Source: Flavobacterium saliperosum (lineage in GTDB: Bacteria > Bacteroidota > Bacteroidia > Flavobacteriales > Flavobacteriaceae). From it: a DNA stretch of 64,000 nt. The translations under genes and the position numbers were made by a program. The stretch covers positions 248,001 through 312,000 of the forward strand of contig NZ_FMTY01000002.1 in assembly GCF_900100625.1 (NCBI RefSeq), in the 5' to 3' direction. Positions 18,625 to 26,624 of this stretch are shown here, one piece after another. The notes beneath the pieces were generated by a model, which was given only the letters and a program-made list of their open reading frames with translations, made no database searches and had not been told where the DNA came from. Within the stretch, counting starts at the first letter, position 1. The number at the start of each line of letters is the position of its first letter.

Positions 18625-19806
18625 TTAAAGTTTGAAATAATCGATATAGGTATTCAGATCTTTGTCGCCGCGACCGGAAAGGTTAATCACAACAACATCG
18701 CTTTTATCGAATTTTCGCTGATCTAAAACGGCTAAAGCATGCGAACTTTCAATAGCTGGAATGATACCTTCGGTTTTACACAGATTCAGTCCCGCTGACA
18801 TTGCTTCGTCGTCTGTTATGGCAATGAACTCCGCTCTTTTCGATTCAAAAAGATGCGCGTGAAGCGGTCCGACACCCGGGTAATCCAAGCCTGCCGAAAT
18901 GGAATAGGGTTCGGTGATTTGTCCGTCTTCCGATTGCATCAACAACGTCTTACTGCCATGAATAACACCGATTTTCCCCAAAACGGAAGTCGCGGCACTT
19001 TCTCCGGAATCAACCCCTTTTCCCGCAGCTTCCACAGCGATAAGTTTTACGGTTTCATCATCCAAAAAATGATAAAAAGCACCAGCCGCATTGCTTCCGC
19101 CACCCACGCAGGCAATCACGTAATCAGGGTTTTCTCGACCTTCTTTTTCCGATAACTGCTGTTTCATTTCGGCGGAAATCACACTCTGAAATCGCGCTAC
19201 CATGTCGGGATAGGGATGGGGTCCCACTACCGAACCGATGATGTAATAGGTGTCGGGTGGGTTGTTAATCCAATCCCTGATGGCTTCATTGGTGGCGTCT
19301 TTGAGGGTTTTGGAACCGGAAGTGGCGGGACGGACTTCGGCACCGAGCATTTTCATCCGGGCAACATTGGGTGCTTGGCGTTGGATGTCGATTTCGCCCA
19401 TGTACACGATGCATTGCAATCCCATGAGCGCACAAACCGTTGCTGTTGCCACACCGTGTTGTCCTGCTCCGGTCTCAGCAATGATGCGGGTTTTCCCTAA
19501 TCGTTTTGCTAATAAAATCTGTCCGATGGTATTGTTGATTTTATGTGCGCCGGTATGACACAAGTCTTCTCTTTTTAAGTAAATTTTCGTGTTGTATTTC
19601 GCCGATAACCGTTCTGCGAAATATAATGGTGTCGGTCTTCCGACGTAGTCTTTCAACAGCTGTTGGAATTCTGCCTGAAATTGCGGTTCATTGCTATAAT
19701 TGAGATAGTTTTGGCGTAATTCTTCCACATTTGGATAGAGCATTTCGGGGATGAAAGCGCCGCCGAATTCGCCGTAAAATCCCTGTTCGTTAACTTGATA
19801 GTGCAT
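18625..19806 (-). CDS. trpB: Tryptophan synthase beta subunit
   Basis: PLP enzyme of 393 residues joining indole and serine to make tryptophan. Lys89 in HTGAHKINN forms the Schiff base. The PLP-phosphate loop GGGSNA and the ETGAGQHG loop are intact. The start overlaps the end of trpF by 17 bases, so the two are translationally coupled. Sixth gene of the trpEGDCFBA operon. Confidence 0.98.
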   Translation of the reverse strand: MHYQVNEQGFYGEFGGAFIPEMLYPNVEELRQNYLNYSNEPQFQAEFQQLLKDYVGRPTPLYFAERLSAKYNTKIYLKREDLCHTGAHKINNTIGQILLAKRLGKTRIIAETGAGQHGVATATVCALMGLQCIVYMGEIDIQRQAPNVARMKMLGAEVRPATSGSKTLKDATNEAIRDWINNPPDTYYIIGSVVGPHPYPDMVARFQSVISAEMKQQLSEKEGRENPDYVIACVGGGSNAAGAFYHFLDDETVKLIAVEAAGKGVDSGESAATSVLGKIGVIHGSKTLLMQSEDGQITEPYSISAGLDYPGVGPLHAHLFESKRAEFIAITDDEAMSAGLNLCKTEGIIPAIESSHALAVLDQRKFDKSDVVVINLSGRGDKDLNTYIDYFKL

Positions 19807-20395
19807 GTTGTAGTTGTTTTAAAAGTTGTATGTTTTTTAAACCGGGTTTTGTTTCGAATTTGCTGTTTACGTCGATAGCGTAAATGGGTAAGTTCAGTTC
19901 TTTTATTCTTCTAATTTCTTCTAAGCCAATACCTCCACTAAGAAAGAAAGGTTTTTTTGAAGGATATTTTTCTAAAATCTGCCAGTTGAAAGTTGTTCCG
20001 TTTCCGCCCGGATTTTGGCCTTTGGTATCAAAAAGAAAGTAGTCACAAACGGTTTCGTACGACTGAATTGCTTTAAAATCAAAAGTGTCATCTAAGGAAA
20101 AAACTTTGATAACTTCCACATTGTTAAGTTTGACTAAAGCACAAAATTCAGCGGTTTCGTTGCCGTGTAGCTGAATCAGTTGCACATCGTATTGTTTTAT
20201 TTTACTCTGAATTTCATCCAAAGAAGCATTTACAAAAACGCCGACTTTCTGTATTGATTTTGGTAGTTCGGGTACATCGCCATCAAAAAAACGTGGCGAT
20301 TTTTCATAGAAAATAAAACCCATATAATCAGGAAGTAATTCGGCTGTTTCCTCTATATTTTCGGAATATTTCATCCCGCAGATTTTTAGTTTCAT
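19790..20395 (-). CDS. trpF: Phosphoribosylanthranilate isomerase
   Basis: TIM-barrel isomerase of 201 residues in tryptophan synthesis. General-base Cys6 lies in KICGMKY, and the general-acid Asp lies in AIDVNSKFE near the end. FLSGGIG is the phosphate-binding turn. The start overlaps the trpC stop by four bases and the end overlaps trpB by 17. TrpF is a separate protein here, not fused to TrpC as in enterobacteria. Confidence 0.96.
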   Translation of the reverse strand: MKLKICGMKYSENIEETAELLPDYMGFIFYEKSPRFFDGDVPELPKSIQKVGVFVNASLDEIQSKIKQYDVQLIQLHGNETAEFCALVKLNNVEVIKVFSLDDTFDFKAIQSYETVCDYFLFDTKGQNPGGNGTTFNWQILEKYPSKKPFFLSGGIGLEEIRRIKELNLPIYAIDVNSKFETKPGLKNIQLLKQLQHALSS

Positions 20396-21183
20396 GATTT
20401 CACCAATAAAGAGTTCATAAATGATTTTGCAGCAATTCCTGGGTTTTCGGTTTTCATGAAATGTTCTCCTATTAAAAATCCCTGATAGCCAAACGGTTGT
20501 AATTCTTTTATGGCTTCGACGGAACTGATGCCGCTTTCGGACACTTTTACGAATTCGTTCGGAATGTGAATGGCCAATTCTTTACTGAAATCCAAGCTGA
20601 CTTCAAAAGTTTTCAGGTTGCGGTTGTTTACGCCAATCATATCCAAACTCGGCATAATCGCTTTTTCCAACTCTTCCCGGTTGTGGACTTCCAGTAACAC
20701 TTCCAGTCCGAGCGAATGGGCAAATTCCGAAAGTTGTTTGATTTCTTCTCTTTTTAAAACGGCAGCAATCAATAAGATAATATCGGCGCCGTGGGCTTTG
20801 GCTTCCAAAATCTGGTATTCGTCGATGATGAAATCTTTTCGTAATAACGGAACATTCACAGAAGCTTTAGCCAAAAGCAAATCGTCTAAAGAACCTCCAA
20901 AATACTTCCCATCGGTTAAAACCGAAATTCCGGAAACTCCTGCATTTTGATAACCGATAACGACTTCTTCCACAGAATAACCATTATTAATGACTGATTT
21001 TGAAGGAGAACGACGCTTGTGTTCGGCGATAATTCCTGAGATGCTGTTACGTAAAATTTTGCTCAACGAATAGGTTCTTGTTCCGAATAAGACAGAATTC
21101 TCAAGTTGCGTTATTGGAATCAATTGCTTTTTGAGCGCGACTTCTCGCTTTTTATCTGTGATGATTTTATCTAGTATGGTCAT
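20392..21183 (-). CDS. trpC: Indole-3-glycerol phosphate synthase
   Basis: TIM-barrel enzyme of 263 residues that closes the indole ring. Signatures are EHKRRSPSKS (catalytic Lys and substrate loop), VLTDGKYFGGSLDDL, LLRKDFIIDEYQI (catalytic Lys), GVNNRNLKTF and VSESGI. The 57-base gap to trpD contains 7-bp periodic sequence (GGGAAAA twice and ATTACTT twice). Confidence 0.97.
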   Translation of the reverse strand: MTILDKIITDKKREVALKKQLIPITQLENSVLFGTRTYSLSKILRNSISGIIAEHKRRSPSKSVINNGYSVEEVVIGYQNAGVSGISVLTDGKYFGGSLDDLLLAKASVNVPLLRKDFIIDEYQILEAKAHGADIILLIAAVLKREEIKQLSEFAHSLGLEVLLEVHNREELEKAIMPSLDMIGVNNRNLKTFEVSLDFSKELAIHIPNEFVKVSESGISSVEAIKELQPFGYQGFLIGEHFMKTENPGIAAKSFMNSLLVKS

Positions 21184-21240
21184 ATTTTTTTAGTTTTTTA
21201 GTTATTAGGGAAAAGGGAAAAGGTGAGTTTATAATATGCA

Positions 21241-22236
21241 TTACTTATTACTTATCTCTTGTAACTTCTTTAATTTTTCAATTGCTTTTCCTCTCAGCAA
21301 GCTTTCTTTCGCAAGTTGAAATCCTTCAATTACGGAGCAGTTTTTTACGGTTGCAATTGCCATTCCTGCATTGGCACAAACTACATTGTTTTGTGCTTCG
21401 GTTCCTTTTCCGGATAAAATATTCAGGAAGATTTCAGCCGATTTTTCGATGGTTGTTCCGCCCTGGATTTCGATTTGGTTTAATCTTGAGACATTGAAAT
21501 CTTCAGGCTTTAAAATCTGTTCGAAGTTTTTGGAAATGAGTTTAGTGTTTCCTGTCAGTGAGATTTCGTCATAACCGTCTAAGCTGTGCAAAATGGTAAA
21601 ATTCGTTTCGGTATTCTGGTACAGATAGGCATACATCCGCGCTAATTCCAGACTGAAAACCCCCACCAACTGATGTTTCGGGAAACTCGGATTCACCATT
21701 GGTCCCAACATATTGAAAAAGGTTTTTACCGCCAGTTCTTTTCGGATGGGCGCCACATTTTTCATGGCAGGATGGAAGAGCGGCGCGTGTAAAATGCAGA
21801 TTCCCGCTTCATCCACACATTTTTTCAGAAAGTCCTTGTCGTTACTGAATTTTATTCCCAAAGTTTCCATGACATTACTCGAACCCGAAATGGAAGAAAC
21901 ACCGTAATTTCCGTGTTTGGCAACCTTGATTCCTGCTCCGGCTGTGACAAAAGAAGCCAGTGTGGAGATGTTAAACGTATCTTTTCCATCACCGCCGGTT
22001 CCACACAAATCGATGGTTTCGTAGTCTTTCAGGTCAATCGGAATGCAAAGTTCCAGTAAAGCCTCACGGAATCCTGCCAATTCCTCAATGGTAATGCTTC
22101 GCATCATGAATACGGTCAGGAAACTCGCAATCTGGCTCGGATTATAGCTTCCGTTGGAAATGTTTACGAGTATGTTTTTGGCTTCCCCTTTCGATAGGGT
22201 TTCGTGTTGAATGAGTCGGTTTAGTACGTTCTTCAT
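21241..22236 (-). CDS. trpD: Anthranilate phosphoribosyltransferase
   Basis: Enzyme of 331 residues transferring phosphoribosyl from PRPP to anthranilate. The PRPP-binding GTGGDGKDTFNIST loop and the KHGNYGVSS segment are complete, and HPAMKNVAPIRKEL is also typical. TrpG and TrpD are separate genes here, unlike the E. coli fusion. Confidence 0.97.
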   Translation of the reverse strand: MKNVLNRLIQHETLSKGEAKNILVNISNGSYNPSQIASFLTVFMMRSITIEELAGFREALLELCIPIDLKDYETIDLCGTGGDGKDTFNISTLASFVTAGAGIKVAKHGNYGVSSISGSSNVMETLGIKFSNDKDFLKKCVDEAGICILHAPLFHPAMKNVAPIRKELAVKTFFNMLGPMVNPSFPKHQLVGVFSLELARMYAYLYQNTETNFTILHSLDGYDEISLTGNTKLISKNFEQILKPEDFNVSRLNQIEIQGGTTIEKSAEIFLNILSGKGTEAQNNVVCANAGMAIATVKNCSVIEGFQLAKESLLRGKAIEKLKKLQEISNK

Positions 22237-22318
22237 AATTTTTAGATATAAGTTAGGCTGGGCTTCAAGTTTTTGAGACTTAAAACCGAATATTGTTTTC
22301 GATATAATTATTTGTTAA

Positions 22319-22888
22319 TTAGCTGTTAAGCCAATTTTCAAGAATTTTTTTTCCGTGCGGAGTTAGAATGCTTTCCGGATGGTATTGGACACCGCGAACA
22401 TCATAGGTTTTATGTCGGAGTGACATGATTTCGCCATTTTCATCTACGGAAGTGATTTCCAGAATGTCAGGAAAATCATTGGTATTCACTACCCAGGAAT
22501 GGTAGCGACCGACTTCAATTTCATCATCTAAATCTTTAAAAAGCGTTTCGTCGGGAACGGTGATTCGGACTTTAGTAGCCACACCATGATAGACTTTTTC
22601 AAGATTGGTCAGGCTCCCACCGAAAACTTCTCCAATCGCTTGTAGGCCAAGGCAAACGCCGAGAATACTTTTAGTGGGCGCATAGGTTTTGATGACTTCT
22701 TTCAGTAATCCGGCTTCATCAGGGATTCCCGGTCCGGGGGAAAGCAGGATTTTATCGAAGTTTTTAAGCTCCTCAATATAAAATTCGTCGTTGCGAAAAA
22801 CGGTTACGTCGCAATTCAAATCTTCCAGATAATGCACTAAATTATAAGTGAAACTATCGTAATTGTCTATGACTACTATTTTTTTCAT
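22319..22888 (-). CDS. trpG: Anthranilate synthase component II (glutamine amidotransferase)
   Basis: Class I glutamine amidotransferase of 189 residues supplying ammonia to TrpE. The catalytic triad is Cys79 in LGVCLGLQAIG with His170 and Glu172 in QYHPESILTPHG. It may also serve para-aminobenzoate synthesis, which is inference from other bacteria. Its start codon is preceded, after a short A-rich spacer, by three octamers of the CTWAGYAA family. Confidence 0.96.
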   Translation of the reverse strand: MKKIVVIDNYDSFTYNLVHYLEDLNCDVTVFRNDEFYIEELKNFDKILLSPGPGIPDEAGLLKEVIKTYAPTKSILGVCLGLQAIGEVFGGSLTNLEKVYHGVATKVRITVPDETLFKDLDDEIEVGRYHSWVVNTNDFPDILEITSVDENGEIMSLRHKTYDVRGVQYHPESILTPHGKKILENWLNS

Positions 22889-22897
22889 TTTTTCGAG

Positions 22898-22921
22898 TTA
22901 CTAAGTTGCTTAGTTGCTTAG
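22898..22921 (-). repeat. Octamer array CTWAGYAA x3 upstream of trpG
   Basis: Read on the minus strand: CTAAGCAA, CTAAGCAA, CTTAGTAA, ending nine bases before the trpG ATG. The same octamer family is found at 11110-11141 in the opposite orientation. Confidence 0.85.
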
Positions 22922-22959
22922 TGTTTTTTAACTACCAACTGAACACTGATTACTGAATA

Positions 22960-24360
22960 CTATATTGTTTCTGCTAAATCTAACGCTTTGTTTAACGCAC
23001 CCAGCTTATTGTAAACTTCCTGCATTTCGCTTTCTTCGTTGGAACTGGCGACAATTCCGGCTCCGGCCTGATAATGCAACTGATGATTTTTACTCAAAAA
23101 AGTCCGAATCATAATGGCGTGGTTAAAATTACCATCAAAATCCATAAATCCAATGGCGCCGCCATAGAAATTTCGGTTGGTGTTTTCGAGGGTTTCAATC
23201 AGTTGCATCGCTTTGTGTTTGGGCGCTCCTGATAAAGTTCCGGCTGGGAAAGTATCGGCAACAACCTGCATGGTGGAAGCTTTTTCATGCATTTGTCCGC
23301 TCACTTTGGAAACAAGATGAATCACATGGGAGAAAAACTGTACTTCCCGGTATTTTTCAACGTCCACATTGTTTCCGTTCCGACTTAAATCGTTTCTCGC
23401 CAAATCCACCAACATCACGTGTTCGCTGTTTTCTTTCGGATCTTGGGATAATTGTTTGGCTAGAATCGCGTCCTGTTCGTCGTTTCCGGTGCGCTTGAAG
23501 GTTCCGGCAATTGGGTGAATTTCCGCTTTTCGGTTTTTGATGACTAATTGTGCTTCGGGTGAGGACCCCATGATTTTGAAATTCCCATAATCGAAAAAGA
23601 ACAGATACGGGGAAGGGTTGATACTTCGTAAGGCACGATACACATTGAATTCGTCGCCTTTGAAACCCTGCGTAAATCGTCGGGATAACACCAATTGGAA
23701 GACATCGCCACGGAAACAGTGTTTTTTGACCAAAGCGACATTGGTTTTGAAATCGGCATCGGATAAATTGGAAACCGAATTTCCTTCTTTCGAAAACGAA
23801 TAGGAGGCGAAATTTTTCGATTGGATTAATTGTTCAATTTCGGAAATGTTGTTTTGATTATCAGTGCGGTGACAGAAAATATACGCTTCATTTTTGAAAT
23901 GATTGATGGCGATAATGTTCTGATAGACTGCGTAAAAAATATCCGGAATGGTTAAATCGGACGGTCTTTTCTCGATGCTTACTTTTTCAAAATAACGAAC
24001 GGCATCATAGCTTATAAATCCGAACAAACCGTTGTTAATGAACTTAAAGTCATGATTTTCCGATTCAAATTTTCCGGCAAATTCCTGAATGCTTTTAACA
24101 ACGTCATTTTGGTTTTCAAGCTTTTTTTCAGTCGAAGTTCCATCCGGAAAGGCAGTCGTGATTTGCTCGTTTTCGACTTTAATACTCGCCATCGGATTGC
24201 AGCAGATATAAGAGAAACTGTTGTCATTACCATGGTAATCACTACTTTCCAACAATAAACTGTTCGGGAATTTGTCGCGAATTTTCAGATATACGCTTAC
24301 CGGCGTGATGGTGTCAGCAAGGATTTGCTTGTAATGGGTATGTAATTTATAAGTTTTCAT
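22960..24360 (-). CDS. trpE: Anthranilate synthase component I
   Basis: Chorismate-using enzyme of 466 residues and first committed step of tryptophan synthesis. The LLESSD segment (about residues 36-41) is the feedback tryptophan-binding motif. The catalytic half has PEAQLVIKNRKAEIHPIAGT, ARNDLSRN, GTLSGAPKHKAM, YGGAIGFMDFDG and QAGAGIVASSNEESE. It is first in the operon and follows a leader with three Trp codons and a terminator, so control is probably by attenuation plus feedback inhibition. The gap to trpG is 71 bases. Confidence 0.97.
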   Translation of the reverse strand: MKTYKLHTHYKQILADTITPVSVYLKIRDKFPNSLLLESSDYHGNDNSFSYICCNPMASIKVENEQITTAFPDGTSTEKKLENQNDVVKSIQEFAGKFESENHDFKFINNGLFGFISYDAVRYFEKVSIEKRPSDLTIPDIFYAVYQNIIAINHFKNEAYIFCHRTDNQNNISEIEQLIQSKNFASYSFSKEGNSVSNLSDADFKTNVALVKKHCFRGDVFQLVLSRRFTQGFKGDEFNVYRALRSINPSPYLFFFDYGNFKIMGSSPEAQLVIKNRKAEIHPIAGTFKRTGNDEQDAILAKQLSQDPKENSEHVMLVDLARNDLSRNGNNVDVEKYREVQFFSHVIHLVSKVSGQMHEKASTMQVVADTFPAGTLSGAPKHKAMQLIETLENTNRNFYGGAIGFMDFDGNFNHAIMIRTFLSKNHQLHYQAGAGIVASSNEESEMQEVYNKLGALNKALDLAETI

Positions 24361-24444
24361 CTCACTATGTTTCTATTTTTTTTATGGGTTCGATGTTGTT
24401 CGCCCTAAGAGGTTGGTCCATGGGTTGTTTTGAGTTTTGACAAT

Positions 24445-24476
24445 AAAAAAAGGCTTGTCGTGATTGACAAGCCTTT
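24445..24476 (-). terminator. trp operon attenuator (intrinsic terminator in the leader)
   Basis: Perfect 11-bp stem. On the minus strand AAAGGCTTGTC (24476-24466) pairs with GACAAGCCTTT (24459-24449) around a 6-base loop, and a T-tract (A-run at 24445-24451 on plus) follows. It lies between the leader peptide and trpE with no gene ending before it, so its role is premature termination. Confidence 0.93.
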
Positions 24477-24517
24477 ATATCTATTTTGGTTTTAAAAATA
24501 CAGATAGGAGGATTCGC

Positions 24518-24574
24518 TCACGATTTTCGACGTAAGGTATTCCACCACCAAGTATTGTTTAAAATGTTGTTCAT
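24518..24574 (-). CDS. trpL: trp operon leader peptide (three consecutive Trp codons)
   Basis: An 18-codon reading frame with ATG at 24574-24572, the peptide MNNILNNTWWWNTLRRKS, and a TGA stop at 24520-24518. The three TGG codons are at 24550-24542. A promoter lies about 20 bases upstream and an intrinsic terminator 42 bases downstream, followed by trpE. Three adjacent codons for the rarest amino acid in an 18-residue peptide in front of trpE is the classic layout for ribosome-mediated attenuation. A candidate antiterminator pairs minus-strand CGTGAGCGAATCCT (24522-24509, covering the stop codon) imperfectly with AGGCTTGTCAATCACG (24474-24459, 5' arm and loop of the terminator). Confidence 0.9.
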   Translation of the reverse strand: MNNILNNTWWWNTLRRKS

Positions 24575-24593
24575 TTCGATTTTTTGTATGCTA

Positions 24594-24626
24594 CAAAGTT
24601 ATAGAAATGTTTTTCTAAAAAACAAA
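24594..24626 (-). promoter_or_regulatory. Promoter of the trp operon
   Basis: On the minus strand TTTG (24626-24623), a 21-base spacer, then TAACTTTG (24601-24594). The spacer is within the 17-23 range known for flavobacterial promoters. Expected transcription start is near 24588, which gives trpL a leader of about 14 bases. Confidence 0.75.
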
Positions 24627-24633
24627 TTTTTAT

Positions 24634-24670
24634 AAAAAAAAAGTCCTGATGATTGATTATCAGGACTTTT
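24634..24670 (-). terminator. Terminator of the yceI transcript
   Basis: Stem AAGTCCTGAT/ATCAGGACTT (24641-24650/24659-24668) with an 8-base loop. The A-run at 24634-24640 is the T-tract on minus. Confidence 0.9.
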
Positions 24671-24694
24671 TAAGTTTTTTTGTAACTAAGACAA

Positions 24695-25264
24695 TTAGAA
24701 TTTCAAGTGTACGTTTAACTCAAAATCATCATAAATTGCTTTGTCTCCTACATCAAAAAATGATTTTGAACCGTATTTGATGTCGTATTTTGTTCTGTCA
24801 ACAATTAATTTAGTTGTAGCCACATTTTTGTTTACAACGATATCAAAAGTAATAGGATTTGTAATGTCTTTAATTGTTAAATCGGCAGTTACAGTATAAG
24901 TGTTTGTTGATTTCGCAGCGATAGTTTTGAAAACCAATTTTGATGTTGCAAATTTATCAGAACCAAAGAAATCGTCTGCTTTTAAGTGACCTTCTAATTT
25001 TTCTTTACCTTTTCCTGCTTCCATATCGGTTACAGTAATAGAAGTCATGTCAACAGTAAAGTTTCCGCCAACTAATTTTTTTCCTTTAAATACCAAGGCT
25101 CCTTCTTTAAGATTGATTACCCCTTCGTGTTGTCCGGTTACTTTTTTACCAACCCACGCAATTTTACTTTTTGCTGCGTCTACTTTTTTTGTTGTTTGCG
25201 CTGTAGCGGATACTGTCCCTAAAGCTACTACTAATGCTAAAGCAATTGATTTTAATTGTTTCAT
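24695..25264 (-). CDS. YceI family periplasmic lipid-binding-like protein
   Basis: Exported lipocalin-like protein of 189 residues with signal peptide MKQLKSIALALVVALGTVSATAQ. The YceI fold is recognisable from SKIAWVGKKVTGQHEGVINLKEG, the VDMTSITVTDMEAGKGKEKLEGHLKADDFF stretch and ITNPITFD. YceI proteins bind polyisoprenoids or amphiphiles in other bacteria; the ligand here is unknown. It lies 36 bases after the nitroreductase gene, so it is probably third in the marR operon, and a terminator follows. Confidence 0.9.
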   Translation of the reverse strand: MKQLKSIALALVVALGTVSATAQTTKKVDAAKSKIAWVGKKVTGQHEGVINLKEGALVFKGKKLVGGNFTVDMTSITVTDMEAGKGKEKLEGHLKADDFFGSDKFATSKLVFKTIAAKSTNTYTVTADLTIKDITNPITFDIVVNKNVATTKLIVDRTKYDIKYGSKSFFDVGDKAIYDDFELNVHLKF

Positions 25265-25300
25265 AATTTTAATTGATTTAATTGTTTTAAGTGTTTATAA

Positions 25301-25933
25301 TTATAAATTGATAAATAATTCCTGTTTTGATTTACGCACTTTAATATGATGTTGCGAGGCATCTTCTTCATGACGGTAGCCCACTGTTGCTATCAGGGCA
25401 GCATTTAAGCCCAGTTTGTCAAGCCCAAGGATTTCGTTCACTTTTTCCGGTTCGAAACCTTCCATTGGTGTGGCATCAATTTGTAATTCAGCCGCAGCGT
25501 TAAGTAGGTTTCCTAGAGCCAGATAGGTTTGTTTGGCGGTCCAGTTGTTTTTTACATCTTCGGGTAAGGAAGCGATTTTCGACTTCATAAAATCACCGTA
25601 ACCCGCCAGGTTTTCTGATGGTATTCCTCTTGTTTCAGCGATGTTGGCAATATAATTATTAATTTCTCTTTCACCTAAATTTACGATGTTTGCAAAAACA
25701 AACAGATGGGAAGCTTCTGTAATTTGGGATTGTCCCCAGGCTACCGGTCGTATTTTTGCTCTTAATTCCGGATTTTCAACGATAATTACTTTATAGGGTT
25801 GAAGGCCGTAAGAAGAGGAACTCAAACGAATCGCTTCTTTTAAGATTTCAAGATCTTCATTTGAAATTTTCTTTGTGGCGTCAAATCGTTTTGTTGCGTA
25901 ACGCCAGTTTTGATGTTTTATGAAATTACTCAT
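25301..25933 (-). CDS. NAD(P)H-dependent FMN oxidoreductase (NfsB-like nitroreductase)
   Basis: Flavoprotein of 210 residues of the nitroreductase family. The N-terminal RYATKRFD gives the FMN-binding Arg/Lys-Arg residues. LSSSSYGLQPYKVIIV is the SS..G.QP..... FMN loop, and GFEPEKVNEILGL and VGYRHEEDA are further signatures. It likely reduces quinones or nitro compounds with NAD(P)H. The start is two bases after the marR stop, so it is under MarR control by inference. Confidence 0.9.
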   Translation of the reverse strand: MSNFIKHQNWRYATKRFDATKKISNEDLEILKEAIRLSSSSYGLQPYKVIIVENPELRAKIRPVAWGQSQITEASHLFVFANIVNLGEREINNYIANIAETRGIPSENLAGYGDFMKSKIASLPEDVKNNWTAKQTYLALGNLLNAAAELQIDATPMEGFEPEKVNEILGLDKLGLNAALIATVGYRHEEDASQHHIKVRKSKQELFINL

Positions 25934-25935
25934 GT

Positions 25936-26391
25936 TTAAATTGTTCGGAATTTTTCTAATAAATTATTTAATTGTTCCAATTCATCCTGCGTAAGGTTTT
26001 GTGAAAAAAGATTTTCATGACTTTCCACTTTCGGATCAAGCTCAGTTAATAAATAAATCCCTTTTTCAGTGATGGTAACCTCCATTTTACGTCGGTTTTC
26101 CGAGCAAACTTCACGGGTTACCAAATCCTTCAACAGCAATTTATCGACCAATCGGGTAGTGTTACTTGTCTTGGCTAACATGCGTTCCTGAATCACACAC
26201 ATATTGGTGGGTTTTCCGTTTTGACCTCTTAAAATCCGCAGTACATTATATTGTTCACTTGACAAATCATAAGGCTTCAATACTTCAGCGAATTTCTCGG
26301 AAATGATATTCTGCGTATAAAAAATATTCAGCACCGTTTTTTTCGATGATGATAATGTTTTAGTCGATTTTATGATTTCTTCGATTTTCAT
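25936..26391 (-). CDS. MarR family transcriptional regulator
   Basis: Winged-helix repressor of 151 residues. The recognition region is about residues 48-100: LSSEQYNVLRILRG, then MLAKTSNTTRLVDKLLLKDLVTREVCSENRRKMEVTIT, which contains the wing. It is first gene of a marR-nitroreductase-yceI operon. Two 16-bp palindromes exactly 30 bp apart overlap two -7 elements just upstream, which is the expected arrangement for autorepression. The inducer is unknown. A quinone or other electrophile would fit the nitroreductase partner, but that is inference. Confidence 0.9.
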   Translation of the reverse strand: MKIEEIIKSTKTLSSSKKTVLNIFYTQNIISEKFAEVLKPYDLSSEQYNVLRILRGQNGKPTNMCVIQERMLAKTSNTTRLVDKLLLKDLVTREVCSENRRKMEVTITEKGIYLLTELDPKVESHENLFSQNLTQDELEQLNNLLEKFRTI

Positions 26392-26402
26392 ATCGTTGTT
26401 TA

Positions 26403-26418
26403 ATTTGTCGATACAAAT
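26403..26418. promoter_or_regulatory. Putative MarR operator 1
   Basis: Palindrome ATTTGTCGATACAAAT, with arms ATTTGT/ACAAAT. It overlaps the minus-strand -7 element TACATTTG at 26414-26421. Confidence 0.7.
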
Positions 26419-26432
26419 GTAGTAATGTTTTT

Positions 26433-26448
26433 AATTGTATATACAAAT
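26433..26448. promoter_or_regulatory. Putative MarR operator 2
   Basis: Near-palindrome AATTGTATATACAAAT, centred exactly 30 bp from operator 1. It overlaps the minus-strand -7 element TATATTTG at 26444-26451. Confidence 0.68.
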
Positions 26449-26624
26449 ATAGTATTAAAAATTTGTTAATGTTTTTTGGAGTGCATAAGTGTGCTTTTCT
26501 TGTTTAAAGTGTTGATTTATAATTAGAAACAATAAAAATAGTTTAATAGAACATAAAGAATGTTAAATTTTCATTAATATTGTGTCCTTAAAAACTAACT
26601 TAACTAAATAACTTAACTATTAAA

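Noticed and set aside
24365..24421. Second 18-codon frame in the trp leader (MDQPLRANNIEPIKKIET) ending four bases before trpE
   Set aside because: It could couple trpE translation, but it has no Trp codons or other codon bias, and a frame of this size is expected by chance. Kept only as a note.
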